DNA of 64,000 nt from Harmothoe impar (GCA_947462335.1 OX381709.1:83018622-83082621); one strand, 5' to 3'. Counted from the first letter of the stretch, positions 11,601 through 23,849 are shown. The notes: generated from the letters alone by a model not told the origin. Numbers and translations: made by a program.

Positions 11601-12410
11601 CCCAGTACCCATGACAACTGTGGAACAATATTAAAATCATGCATCTCAGTGAGACCTTTACTTTGAGATATCACATGACCATATCATGTTAAGAAAAGAC
11701 TATTTCCTCAATACAAAATATATTATGAGCTAAAATCATGTTTTGAGTTAAAATGTTGGTTGCTATGGAAATGATGCATCCCCATGGATACCCACTCAAA
11801 TGCCTTTTTGACATTGAGGACAGAGTATATTGTGGCCATGTTGGTTGTTTGGTCATGCATTCACAGTTATCAGTAAGGATGATGATGTTTCGGCTTCAAT
11901 CATTAGGCATTATTGTTAGTGATTTCTGGTTGCCATGGTTACCTAGGACCTGTGACAACTCTAAAACTATGTTAAAATGATGTATCTCAATGAGACCTTT
12001 AATTTAAGATATTACATGAGTGTAGGTGTTGAGAAATGACAAATTTCTTAAAACAATATATATTTTGTATTAGAATCGGCATGCTGGTTGCTATGGAAAC
12101 ACGCTATCACCATGGATACCTACTCAAATGACTTCTTGACTCTTTTAATCAATCAGGCATGCCCAAAAACCCCAATTTAGAGGTATTACACATGCAAATC
12201 ACATAAGAATTGACTGATTTATGACTTTAAACTTTTTCGTCAGCCATCTTGGACGCCATCTTGAATTTCGGAAAACGCTCAACGATACCAGCCGGGCATC
12301 ATCAAGATTCTGAAAGTATATGACTTCCTGTACCCAAATCAGTCATAACCTCTTCGGGGGTTTTTTCTGCAAGGTTTTCAAGCTGGCAACTGGACTATCA
12401 CATGCTAATG
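8640..12410. mobile_element. 3.8-kb non-autonomous element with ~0.7-kb inverted repeats
   Basis: The left arm (about 8640-9340) is inverted at about 11735-12410. Landmarks are CCCCCCGAAGAGGT (from 8699) against CCTCTTCGGGGG (to 12361), and GATGGCGTCCAAGATGGCTG against its complement near 12245. Similarity is high in the outer ~500 bp and weaker inside. Arms contain sub-repeats with CCATAGCAACC / GGTTGCTATGG motifs. The corresponding part of the duplicated copy (near 54960-54980) lacks it. No transposase is seen; exact ends and TSD could not be fixed by eye. Confidence 0.65.
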
Positions 12411-13574
12411 TGAGAGTGCAGCTCTAAGCAATGTGTTATATTCTGAATACAAACTTTCCACTTCCAGAGGATTTGGGCGATGTATATGTAATTGGGTTTA
12501 GTGGCTGGCTGGGAATGTCCCTTCTCAAATCACTGTGTGGTCAATGTAAGCCCTTTATGCTATGGCTACCAGCAGACACAATGCCTGAGCTGATATATCA
12601 ATCTTCTATCAATAGCTTCATGTCACCAGTGCCCTACCCCAGCTAGCCTATTTAAACATCACGCAATGGCTGGCAGTGGTTTGTACATAGCTACTGAGAG
12701 ACCTTCATGGCATATGTATAGATATGGAAATAGCTCACTTATATGGTTTTCTGCAGGAAAGGAAGTAGGCAGCTACCCATTCGGCACATACACGAATATA
12801 CCATTTCTATTGAAAGTATTTCAAACCTTTTAACCCACATCAATAAAGGGTTCCCTTTGTTAACATCTCAACAAATTCCTGTGTCCCAAGGATCATTCCC
12901 AATGCCTTTATATTCTGTGCCCTCTTCTAGAGAGTAACATTGATGGTGGGCAAGCTGTCACATTGAGCTACCATTGACATTGGATAACTGCTGCTAATGA
13001 TTTCCTGACCTCAAAGCCAGGCCTCTGCAATGAGCTACTATATCAAATATGCATCTCCCAAAAACCTTTTATTCACCATTTTCAAGAATTATGCCAGTAA
13101 GATCAGAAGAAAATGGACTATATCCGCAAATCAGCCTCTCTAAACCATTTAGAGGTGTTATTAAAGCATATTTCACAGGGGCCATAAAAATGGTGGCTAA
13201 TTGAGATAAGTGGTGTCTAACCCTGAAGTGCAGCACACCCCCGGGTACTGTGGCAATTTATCCTGTCAGAGATGTGAGTGGTTTTAATACTGAGCCGACT
13301 CTGCGTGGGTGTTGTGTTCTGCCCGAGACAAAAAAAACACAACAATTACCAGTGAGAATTGACTCGTTGTGGGTTTTCGTGTCACCTCGTTTAATCCATC
13401 GTGCAGCTTTTTTGGTAATTTGTTTTTATATGTTTCTTTTTGGTGTGGGAGGAATTTCTTTTCCATTTACTGAATCCTGGCCCCTGCTAGTCCCCAGGGG
13501 ATGACATTATAGAGTGGTGGCTGGTGTGGTAAATGGTATTATATTGGAAAAGGATATTTTGTAGCTAAAGCTAA

Positions 13575-13648
13575 CAAGAATTGCGGTTGTTGCCGCATAA
13601 AAAAAATGCCTCAGGCATTTTTATACGCAGCAACAACCGCAATTCTTG
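13575..13648. repeat. long hairpin (inverted repeat with 19-bp perfect outer arms)
   Basis: CAAGAATTGCGGTTGTTGC at 13575-13593 is perfectly inverted at 13630-13648. The centre also folds (AAAAATGCCT, one base, AGGCATTTTT), giving a nearly continuous stem of about 35 bp. Its size would fit a small-RNA precursor or the scar of a foldback element; the sequence does not decide. Confidence 0.8.
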
Positions 13649-13830
13649 CATTTGAAGGAACAGATGTCTACATGGTTGGTATATTTGTAGGGAACCCATT
13701 CAAGACACCATATAAACAGGGTGAAGGATGATATAACTGACAGATGTGACACAACAGGGGAAAACATGCCATTACAGGGATTTAGTGTAATATACAGCCA
13801 CTAGGTGGCCACCAGTGCAGCAGCACTAAT

Positions 13831-14640
13831 AGAACCATTGAATTCCTTTGGTCCATGTTAGGGGGGGGGGTAGGTAGGATTATAATCAACCCCAGGAGCA
13901 TGAATATGGGTGTTGCTAGGCAGATAAACAATAAGAAAAGCTGTTGCTAGGCAACCAGCTGTCTTAGCAACAAACCAATAGAACCATTGAATTCCTTGGG
14001 TCCATGTTAGGGGGAGAGGGTACAATAATAATCAACCTCAGGAGCATGGAAATGGGTGTTGCTAGGCAGATAAACAGTTACAATATATGTTGCTAGGCAA
14101 CCAGCTGTCTTAGCAACAAACCAATAGAACCATTGAATTCCTTGGGTCCATGTTAGGGGGGGTAGGTAGGATTATAATCAACCTCAGGAGCGTGGAAATG
14201 GGTGTTGCTAGGCAGATAAACAATTAGAATAGCTGTTGCTAGGCAACCAGCTGTCTTAGCAACAAACTAATAGAACCATTGAATTCCTTGGGTCCATGTG
14301 AGGGGGGGCAGTTACAATAATAATCAACCTCAGGAGCATGGAAATGGGTGTTGCTAGGCAGATAAACAATTAGAATAGCTGTTGCTAGGCAACCAGCTGT
14401 CTTAGCAACAAACAGATAGAACCATTGAATTCCTTGGGTCCATGTTAGGGGGGGTAGGTAGAATTATAATCAACCCCAGGAGTGTGGAAATGGGTGTTGC
14501 TAGGCAGATAAACAATTAGAATAGCTGTTGCTAGGCAACCAGCTGTCTTAGCAACAAACCAATAGAACCATTGAATTCCTTGGGTCCATGTTAAGGGGTA
14601 TAGGTATGCTTATGATCAACCTCAGGATCGAAGGTTGATC
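13831..14640 (+). repeat. 146-bp tandem repeat, about 5.5 units
   Basis: The landmark AGAACCATTGAATTCC recurs at 13831, 13980, 14126, 14272, 14418 and 14564, so the spacing is 149 then 146 four times. All but one of the complete units carry the palindrome GTTGCTAGGCAAC (the exception, 13980-14125, has GTTGCTAGGCAAC too at 14090 but diverges in the preceding bases), followed by GTCTTAGCAAC. GTTGCTAGGCAAC matches the RFX/X-box consensus. No coding potential. Confidence 0.85.
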
Positions 14641-17399
14641 AATACTAATTTTATTCATACATGCATAAATTTGTGTTGTGACACCTTAAAACAAAATGGC
14701 GGCACCCCTTAAAACAAAATGACAGCACCAGTACTGACTTCAAATGAAAACAATATAATGCCTCAACCTGGTTGTTCGCAAGCTCACCACCAGCACCCCT
14801 CCGGGGCCTTTCGGCCTTAAAAAAGTGCTTTTGTTGAAATTGGAGCGTGCTGCTGAATCTACAGTATTGATGTATGGATTGACTGACTATTTCCTGGCTA
14901 TCGTAGCTCACTGTAATGACCTACTGTGCACTTAAACGCTTTATTCACCCCCCCCCCCATGCTGTTTTAAAATAAACAATACTGGGAAGAAGTCAATCAC
15001 ACATCTATTTGAAGGCTTTCATTAATCCCATATTTGGGCCATACCCTCATTAACCAGCATGTCTGCCTGTATTTAGCTATTTGTAGCATCTGCCCGGGCT
15101 GTGACTCCATGGTCTGCGGATCCAGCCTTTGTGTCAACAGGCAGTACAGGTCAACAGAAACATTCACAGTCTGCGCCCCTCATGACCCTCCCATACTCTA
15201 ACCATACTGTCTCACTATCTGACACGTACCATACAACCCAGCACTTCCACCGTGTGCAAACAGTCTGGCAGAGTCTGTGTCAACCAATCTTCCACGCTCT
15301 CTGTGTGCCTCTCTCCACCCAGGGCTGCTTCACCTCTCCAAACCCTTGACTTTCCTCTTGCTGGCCACTATGTGAAGACCAGCCTTTATATACATGATTT
15401 GTATAGGAAGTAATAGTGCTTTGGAAGTCGTTGCTTTGGCTGGTACTGTAGCACCAAGACCAGCTCAATAGTATGGTATGCCTTAATTTCATGTACAGAG
15501 ACCCAGTGGATGGTAGCCATTATGGCCCTCACCCAACTACCACTTTTATTGCCCACATCTCCTCCTTACCTCCTACACTCACACCTCCCCTCCCACTCTG
15601 TCCACCTCTTTCTGCCCCCTTGGGTCCAATTGGTACAAGCCCCAGGTTGATAGCATCATACAGCTTGGTAGTAGGACAGTCCCTAATCTGAGCTCTGGTG
15701 CTTTCTGAAAGCCCTCTGGTAAACATATGGGAGCATGAAAATTGGACTGGTCTGAGATAATGTGTGTCTAGGGACATCTTAAGTCCAGGTTTATTATTCA
15801 CAGGTTAGGCTTTGATACCAGTATTTACCATCATTGTGGCTCTGATCAGCCTAATCCCACAGCAAGTTTACGTCTCAAATTATTGTATAGAATCCTGCTT
15901 ATGGTAGTCAGTTGAACAGGTCAGAGAGTTGGCCCTGCCCACTCCTGTAATGGATGAATATTAAAGACGGTTTTCCCAGGAATATGGCCCATATGGGGTA
16001 AATTGGTTTCCACCCTGCCCGCGGTACCATCTAGGTACACTCTGGGGTTAACAATGTCCATAAAGGGCCAAGGTTGACTACCTTTGGGGCTTTCTATACA
16101 TTTGCATTAGCACTGCAAGCCATGAAGCTATTTATTCATGCACCATGGAGTGAAAGTCTAGAATGGGAGGGAAAGAGTGAGCGCAGCAGAAAGAAATACT
16201 AAATAAATTTTCGCTCTGTACGTATTTTCGCAAAAATATGTATGAATATCTCCCATGATTTGCTGGAGGAAAGGAGGCAGGCAGATGCTACCCAGTTCAC
16301 TGATGTACATATTTCTACTGACAATATTTTAAACTTCTAAATCCACATTTATAATGAAGTAGTCTTTTTAACAACTCCTGTTTAACAAATTCCTGTGTCT
16401 CCAGCAGGATTTTTAGACCCTATAACATATACACCACACCTTCTGCTAGAGAGTAATACCAGTATAAGGTGAGCAAGCTGCCATGTTAAGTTGATCCTGT
16501 ATATTTGCTGCGTGATGTCAATGGCCCACTGGAATGGGCTGACATGTCAAATATGCATTTACTGGAAAACTGGTCATTTCCAAGAAGTATGGCAGTAATA
16601 TCAGAATAATAAACTATATCAACCATTGGCCTGCCTGAACCATCTGAAGTTCAGCACGCCCCTGAGTACTGTGGTAATTTATCCTGTCAGCAATGTGAGG
16701 GAGCTGAGCTGACTCGAGAGAATCAAACAGCTGTTTTAGTGTCAATAGACTAAAAAATATGTCACATGTCACATCTGCTCATTTAATCCATCTGTTTTTA
16801 TGCTGACTTGGGAAGGTTTTTGTTGAAGGGGGGTTATTTCATTTACCCAAGTCTGGCTCATGTCAAACTTCAGGGTGTAGTGTTTTCCATACCAGAATAC
16901 AGATGGTACAGATGTCATGCAAGCCTGGTAAGTTAGTAAACAGGAGTAATGCCATTGATAAATATTCAGACTGGGTTTCTTAACAGAACTGATTTCCCTG
17001 CATACCCTGTCAGCCTTCCTATCTATCCCTCTGCTAATTGATTATTTATCTTTAAGTAGCAGGTTTGACATATATCTTCTACCGATCCATCAAGTATATT
17101 CTTCTGGTAAATTAACATTTTTTTCTCCTCTTAGATTTATTTCACATTTATATGAAGGGAAATCAAACATCATCTTTTCTAAGTAGAACCATACTTTCTA
17201 ACATCAGCCATTTTCAGTCCATTAAGATCATGCCCAGTGCTGAAAGATACTACTATTGAAGTCTAAATTAGCATAAATGGAAACATTTGTGCAGCGCCAG
17301 ATTCAGGTTGTCAACTAGCGGCTCTCAATGCTTCAGCTAAATTTGGAGCTAGGCAGTAGCGTGACATGGCAAGAGGAAATAAATAGACAGAGGTCCACG

Positions 17400-17523
17400 A
17401 TGATCTGTCTGAATGACAGGTTTCTCCACGAGTGGTATCTTGGATCATATCACACGAGGCGGAGCAGAGTATGATATTATCCAAGATACCACAAGTGGAG
17501 AAACCAGGAATTCAGACCGATTA
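17400..17523. repeat. inverted repeat centred near 17460
   Basis: GGTTTCTCCACGAGTGGTAT... on the left is inverted as ...ATACCACAAGTGGAGAAACC on the right, arms about 35-45 bp around a short GC-rich centre (about 17455-17472). Two further GTTTCTCCAC motifs follow at about 17652 and 17709. It is probably a small foldback element. Confidence 0.6.
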
Positions 17524-18150
17524 GAGTGGATCTCTGTGTTTATTTCATGTAAATATTGATAAATTATATTAAAAACACCATTTGATGATTGGTTTCATAG
17601 CTATTTTAGTGACCTCATCATGGAGTAACAGCCCATGGAGAATGAGCATCAGTTTCTCCACGGGGGTGTGGAGAACAGTCATTCTAGTTCTTAAGCATAG
17701 TAACTTGGTTTCTCCACATGAAATAAAGGCCTTTATTGTATGGCCATTCAAACACAAATGTCTCAACCATAGAAATCAATGGGAAAACTGTATATTTTAA
17801 CCAGGTGGCTTTCGTCTACCCACCTGCATTTCACTTCAAAATCTAAGTCCCTCAGTGGATAATCACAGAAATACCATCTTCAACAGGCACACAACAATGA
17901 AAGGGTCATTATGGTGCTGCGACAGTTTTGCCAATATATATAATACTGTGGGATGTCTGAAACCTGCTCATGGCAGTTTTCTTTTCACTGAAAGGTTAGT
18001 TTGACTAAAATTGGTTGGAAATACCTGTACCCATCAATCCCCTCTGCATGAATAGTTATACACAGTATCTTCCCATTAGGCACTTCATTATCCAATCTAC
18101 TGTTGTCAACATCCACCCCACAACTAGAGAAAGCTTCTTTAACTTTAATA

Positions 18151-18356
18151 TTAACCCTTTTATGACCGCTTGATGTCTAAGTGCATGATGCCCTTGTGAG
18201 TAACTTGCCAGGGTTACATTCAGGCATCATGAAGACCCTGTGAGGTTGAGACACTAAAAAAGTCGACATGATGCACCAACGCAGCCCTGGTGAGTTACAT
18301 GCCAGGGCTGCATTGGTGCATCATCTGTCAGTGACATGCCTTCCTTAAAGGGTTAA
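18151..18356. mobile_element. MITE-like element with TTAACCCTTT...AAAGGGTTAA ends
   Basis: Inverted ends TTAACCCTTT and AAAGGGTTAA bound about 206 bp with internal GCATCATG repeats. The corresponding element is at 57731-57936 in the second copy of the duplication, so it predates the duplication. Confidence 0.7.
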
Positions 18357-18459
18357 GAGCCATTTCTCAGTCTGTATTATCTATTTTGCACCTTCCACAG
18401 CAAATATATTTGCTGTAGAATATATACCCATATATATTATACCCATTATATTATATCAT

Positions 18460-18480
18460 TATATATATATATATATATAA
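18460..18480. repeat. (TA)n microsatellite
   Basis: A run of about 10 TA units within a wider AT-rich stretch (18410-18480). Confidence 0.85.
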
Positions 18481-19640
18481 TGTAGAAGTAATACCCAGGC
18501 TGCATCTGTAATGGGGTCCATTACACAATGCTTTGAGAGTGCAGACTACTAATCCGTATTTATAAAAACCTAACCGTTTCAACTCAACTAAATTGCTCTA
18601 TTGGTGAGTTAAAGAGACAGCCAACATGCCAACTCTGCAGATGAAACCTGAATCACTAAAGTGTATTCAGCTGAATCTGACAGATTCTAGCTCACTGCAT
18701 GAACATAGGCATTTAAGCAAACTTTTTATTGCTGAAAGTCACTCTCTAAGCAGCTTAAGGTTCAGTAAATGGCATGCAAATATTACAAAAAGATAAAAAA
18801 TGGATTTAAGCTGCTTTCAGAGCTAACAAAAACGTTAGTTTATGTCAAAATAACATTTTAAACCTCTATATAACGTCATTCCATAGTAAGGAACTGTTAT
18901 TCCATAGTAAGGAAACGTTATATAAAGTGTGACTTTAAGCAGTCCAATTTTGTACAAATACCATCACTCGTGCATCGTCTTCAGTCTACTGCAGGTTCTA
19001 TCACTCACCACTGCCAATAGCCAAGCTCAATATGACCCAGGGCAAGTGCCACTACACTGATGGGCAGATTGATATGCCTTTCATTTCGGTTTCTACATGT
19101 TGTTGCATTCACAATTGAAATGTGAACTTAGTATTCTTGGTCCTAAAATATGTTGTACATTTCTGAATCACATTGATTCAGCCACCTTGATTTTAATTAG
19201 CTAATGGAATAATGAGATGAACAGGAGGCTTACATGAGATCTGAGAATATTTGCACACAAAGTCTTGAACAGAACTCATACCATTCTTGTGTCATGACTC
19301 GTGATCCCTGGAGGTAAACAACACATTTTCTTGTGTCATGTTCCTGGGAATTTATTGTTATTTAAAATGGTGAAACATGAGAAATACACATTATCATTTT
19401 ACGTCGTGATCAAATTTTCTTCAAGAGGTGCGTAAGAGATTCGCTCTGGTTTTGTTTAAAGGGATGTTTGCATAGGGATGTTTGCACAGGAATCCTGAGA
19501 ACCGTCCATGGCTTATGCTGACTTTTTCCTAGCTATCACAGCTCACTGCATATCTGATCAAATATATCACCCATGCTTAACTTATCAGGAACACCCGTGT
19601 GCATACCTTGGTAGCACCTCACATCCTGCAGGACCTCCTG

Positions 19641-19787
19641 CCCAGTAAACAAAAAACGTTATACAACAGTTTATAACGTAATATAACGTTATTTAACGTT
19701 TCTCAAAGGCTCCTTACTGTGGCATGACGTTATATAACGTTTTGCAACGTTATTTTGACGTAATATAGCGTTTTTCTGTTAGCTGGG
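19641..19787. mobile_element. 147-bp ACGTTATA MITE with TG target duplication
   Basis: It starts CCCAGTAAACAAAAAACGTT and ends TGTTAGCTGGG, with several ATAACGTTATA palindromes inside. The other copy of the duplication reads GGACCCCCTGGCAGTCAG at about 59350-59370 without the insert, while here TG flanks both sides, so the duplication is 2 bp (TG). Confidence 0.8.
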
Positions 19788-21474
19788 TGGCAGTCAGTTA
19801 GGAGGAGAGATTGAGCCCTTTTCAGCAGTCATGATAATACAACAACCGTCTCTCTAAAATCTCTCTCGGTATGTGCAGTGTCTAACATCCCCAGCATTCC
19901 CTGACAACACCCAGCCTCCTGCATGCCCCGTGAGCTGTCTGTCTGGGGGCATGTGGGGAATAGTGTGGAGTTGTGTGTAGAGCAGTGTGGTATACAAGGC
20001 AAAAAGTAGAGGACTTGTATTGATCAATCTTCATGGAATTTTCCCAAACAACTTCCCTCACTATCTCATCTATATGCTGTGCATTCCCACAGTGGACTGG
20101 ATTTGGTATGCAGGTATAGATGTGGTCACAGACATTTGAGGGAGTTCCTCCCTGTTTCTTTCTTTTAGAAACGTTGTTAGCTTTGGCAGTAAATAATATC
20201 ACAGCCAACTTTTAGTTTCTGAAGTTTCCTCTGATCCTTGAGTATCGCTATGGTGACCAAAGTGAGTGTCAAGTAGAACCATCTGGTGGAGTAAAGCCAA
20301 GTCTGACATTCATGAACAACAGAGCAAGCAGTTGACGTGTCTGAGGAGCCAGCATATCTGTCAGTTTTCAGGTTTCCTCCACCAACACCAAATCCTCTCT
20401 GATCCAAAGAGATCACCTGGGTGACCACAGAGGTGGTAATGCAGCTGGTAGAGGTAAAAGGGTGTCCATGCCTATAATGATGTCAAAGAACTGCAGCTTG
20501 TGTGGAATACCCTTAGGCATAATACAGGGGAATCATATCATGTTCTCGTGCTCATAATGGGATAAACACCAAGTGATATCTATATAGACAAATAGGTATG
20601 TTGCATCCGAAGTGTATTTATAAGAAAATGGCATCTTAAATCTCTGAGGAGAACAGTAAGAAATAGTGTTCCTATCAGCTTATACCACCATCCACACTCG
20701 TAAGGAGATGTAGTACCTCCAATGTGACCAATGTGATACATGAGTAGCCTGGGAGCAGGGTGTTATCTGTACAGGAAGAGAATCGCGTGGACAGACCAAT
20801 AAGGTTTCCGTTGTAGGATATAGACGGGGAAATCAATACTGTCAACTGGAGCCTCTGAGACCACGGATTCCTATTCAGCCAAGGGCAGGTTATCGACCTA
20901 GGGGATCTAAGTGACCAGTATAACAGCAGGATGGTCGGATGGTCGGATGTTTCTGAAGTCTGATTATATTTTAGCTCACTTCCCATCACCATAGTGTTTG
21001 GAAGGGGGAAGATAGCAGACCCTAAACTGTTTTTTAAATTATGGTTTTGGCACCTTAAATCATTGCCCAACCAATGTATGATATATACTGTTTTGGGTTT
21101 GTTGCAAATGCCTCTCAAATGGTAATTAAATGAAATGGACTTAGTCACATCATCTTCTATCCTGCAGGCAATAATATATGACACAGATAATTAATATATG
21201 AGACAGATGTTCATCATAATTTTAATTTCATAAACTACATTTCATTTACAGGGTTTGTAAAACAGGCCTTTACCTGGCAAATTAAGCTAGAAGAGAAGAT
21301 TATGATTATGATTAGTGGTAATCTATTTAGCCTACTATCAAATAAATCTCTTTGCTGAATTAATCTCCCTGCTTTTAAAGTGGCAGTATGCTTTCCGTCT
21401 AAAATGCTATTTCAATTTGCACCGGAAATTGAATGTGACAGGCAGTACATAGATTTACAGTGGTTGCTTAGCTG

Positions 21475-21956
21475 ATATTATGAGTGATTAGATGCCTATA
21501 CATTCAGAAGATTCTAGCATATAGACTAATCTAGATGTCCTCCCCCGTCTCCCGCCTACCCTGATTGCCGAATCCTTTGAATCCATACATTTATTCTGTC
21601 TGTTACATGACGTTTGTGGAGTCAAATGTAGTACCGCTAATGGCAGGGGGAATAAATAATTAACAACTATACAACAGATAGATATATGTCAATGACACTA
21701 TGAGATATGAAAGATTTATATTGATTGTGTCGATGGCAGTATCAGATTTTAACTATGTAACCCTAGATAGGCCTCTAAACTTTAATTGCTAATATGATAC
21801 TAAATATTGCTGCTGCATTTGTGACTGCAGCAGCTACCAAAAGTCGGTTTTCATCACTGCATCACAATAGTCATGATCAGAAATTCCGAATAATATTCCA
21901 GTCCAGTCCTTGGGACATTCAATACTAAACGTGGCACCACCTGAGCCCAATCCTTT
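21475..21956 (+). repeat. dispersed repeat P1, copy 2
   Basis: Homologous to 2953-3440 and 61840-62010. Truncated on the right by DNA element 4. Confidence 0.7.
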
Positions 21957-23088
21957 CCCAGCTAGCAAAACTCGTAGTTAATCACGTCATCTCTACATCT
22001 TTTCTCAATAGATATTTACTACATTTGGTTACGCCGTATTCTTAGCCTCATTACGTCCTATATGCAAATGGTTTAGACATCATTCTTCAGACATCTTTTC
22101 CATGTAACATAATAATGTTAATATGACCTGCTTTGAAAGATTTGAAAGACATCAGGAAGATGCGATATAAAGATGTAAGTAAGTGGAATAATTGTAACAT
22201 TGTGTGAGGTGGGTATATTCCAAAATCATTTTAATTGTGGTATAAATTTGTTTCAGATGAAAACACATTTTAGAAATCAGATGAAAACACATTTTAGACA
22301 TCATGAAAAGACATGTATGTAACATCTACCCTACACCTAGAGTAAGACTTCTCCATCAGAAGTAGGTAACATCGAAGGCAATTAATTTAATCAGCGTATT
22401 TTGCCTGTAGACATCACCAATATTCCTTCAGAGACTTAGCACATTGATCCTAGCACAGTGGCCAAAATGTGATGTCAGCTCATGGTCAGTCTATGGGATT
22501 TGAATAGATTTAGCAACCACAGAAAAGGTGTGCTCATGTTAATCTCCTGGTTATTCCATTAATAATTATTCTATAGAAACAAAAATAACAGATCATACAT
22601 GCCAGGAAAAAAGTTATTCAAGTTTTGTCTTCTATGTAAATCAATTGTGTTGAATAGATACTAATTAATGGTCAAACTACTGCCAATGTAAATTGTATTC
22701 TATTGATATTGGCAGAGGGAGACATCTTGTGTCAAAAGTGTGAACTATTTGAGAGCTAAAGAACAGATGTCTTATAGACGTCATAATCTGACAAGATAAA
22801 GATGTACTACATCTATAAAGTATGCGTAGTGTTGATGTCAAAACTATTATGTCATTTTAACATGCACCTTAAGGCATGAATTTGACATTAATGTTTTATG
22901 TGTTTAATTTCTCGAAAAAAAGATGTGATATTCTGATCAAGATTTAATCACTTGTTACATCAAATAATGACCACATGGATATGTATGGATGCTATCAAAT
23001 GGCTATGTCTCTTTCTAATTGCCATTTAGATATAAACAATACATCAGTTTCCTGTCAAACTGCTATGTATAAGGATTTACTCCCTTGA
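21957..23088 (+). mobile_element. DNA element 4 of the CCCAGCTAGC family, right end lost
   Basis: It starts CCCAGCTAGCAAAACTCGTA and follows elements 1 and 2 throughout, but is more diverged and stops near ACTCCCTTGAGACG without the terminal TGCTAGCTGGG, passing into P2 at TTAAATACCCAGAGG. It is an older, 3'-truncated copy. Confidence 0.65.
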
Positions 23089-23175
23089 GACGTTAAATAC
23101 CCAGAGGAGCTGAAACTGTCTAGTCCTATTAGCTTCATGTACAGTGTTTTATCTATAGGCGCTAGATAATCCTGT

Positions 23176-23384
23176 AATGAGTAAAGAGGCGTGAAGTCAA
23201 GCTTGTGGAATAAACATTTTATATACTGTGAGGAATCATGTTTATGTCATACATAGGTTACACAGTGAGAGTTCATGTTTATGTCATGCATAGGTTATAC
23301 AGTGTGAACAACAAAGACAATCATATTGTCAACTTTTGATGAACAAGTGGTACATGTGTAATAACAATACGAGAGTTTTAAGGT
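23176..23384 (-). repeat. Ngaro B2 repeat (outer copy)
   Basis: 209 bp from AATGAGTAAAGAGGCG to TTTTAAGGT, matching 23641-23849 with no difference seen. Confidence 0.88.
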
Positions 23385-23456
23385 AAACTTTGAATGGAAA
23401 TGAGAAGTTGTTATAAGATCAATAACAATTATTTGAATAAAGGGTGGGACGGTGGG

Positions 23457-23644
23457 AAATAATTACAGCCTTCCTGTGTAGGTAGCGGCGGTGAAAGAGG
23501 CCGATCCGTCCGTGTTTTGTCCTTATATAGGGGGTGGGGGCGCCACCAGAGGCGTAGTTATGAGCGTCCCATGTAGAGGGACGCAGGAGGTGACATTCCC
23601 GCCACAAACACATTAAATGAAATTGCTTCAATTCCACGCCAATG
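23457..23644 (-). repeat. Ngaro A2 repeat (internal copy)
   Basis: About 188 bp matching 28352-28539. It contains the short open frame seen in both copies (23419-23637 and 28320-28532), which is a property of the repeat and probably not a gene. The A/B junction is the shared CAATG at 23640-23644. Confidence 0.88.
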
Positions 23645-23849
23645 AGTAAAGAGGCGTGAAGTCAAGCTTGTGGAATAAACATTTTATATACTGTGAGGAA
23701 TCATGTTTATGTCATACATAGGTTACACAGTGAGAGTTCATGTTTATGTCATGCATAGGTTATACAGTGTGAACAACAAAGACAATCATATTGTCAACTT
23801 TTGATGAACAAGTGGTACATGTGTAATAACAATACGAGAGTTTTAAGGT
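23641..23849 (-). repeat. Ngaro B1 repeat (inner copy)
   Basis: Same as 23176-23384. Its inner edge supplies the last codon and the TAA stop of the recombinase ORF. Confidence 0.88.

Larger units (their letters stand above)
13573..14828. other. 1.25-kb insertion with hairpin and satellite
   Basis: Relative to the other copy (55985-56000, where GTAGCTGAAGC runs directly into TTTTGTTGAAATT), copy 1 has about 1.25 kb of extra DNA. It begins with a long hairpin (13575-13648), continues with the 146-bp tandem repeats and ends near 14828. No ORF. Confidence 0.65.
7268..21474 (+). repeat. segmental duplication, copy 1 (no genes recognised)
   Basis: Blocks are collinear and in direct orientation with 54200-61840: for example 7400-7530 with 54205-54340, 8160-8490 with 54590-54960, 12510-13560 with 54970-55985, 15470-16060 with 56275-56840, 17880-19330 with 57440-58800, and 19590-21400 with 59320-61620. 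Copy 1 is longer because of insertions at about 8.6-12.4 kb and 13573-14828. Apparent ORFs are short and most are not maintained in the other copy. Confidence 0.75.

Noticed and set aside
13861..13870. G-run / possible quadruplex
   Set aside because: Single short homopolymer run, within a satellite unit; no repeated G-tracts at quadruplex spacing.
20177..20428. 83-codon minus-strand ORF with a counterpart at 59741-60013
   Set aside because: The two copies share a stretch (DRYAGSSDTSTACSVVHECQ) but differences along the rest are mostly amino-acid changing, and no domain or splice pattern is clear.
20675..21184. 169-codon minus-strand ORF
   Set aside because: The matching region of the second duplicate copy (60759-61170) is interrupted and shifted, and differences are not biased to silent positions.
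23419..23637. Short ORF repeated at 28320-28532
   Set aside because: It is duplicated only because it lies in the Ngaro A repeat; no sign of selection can be seen.
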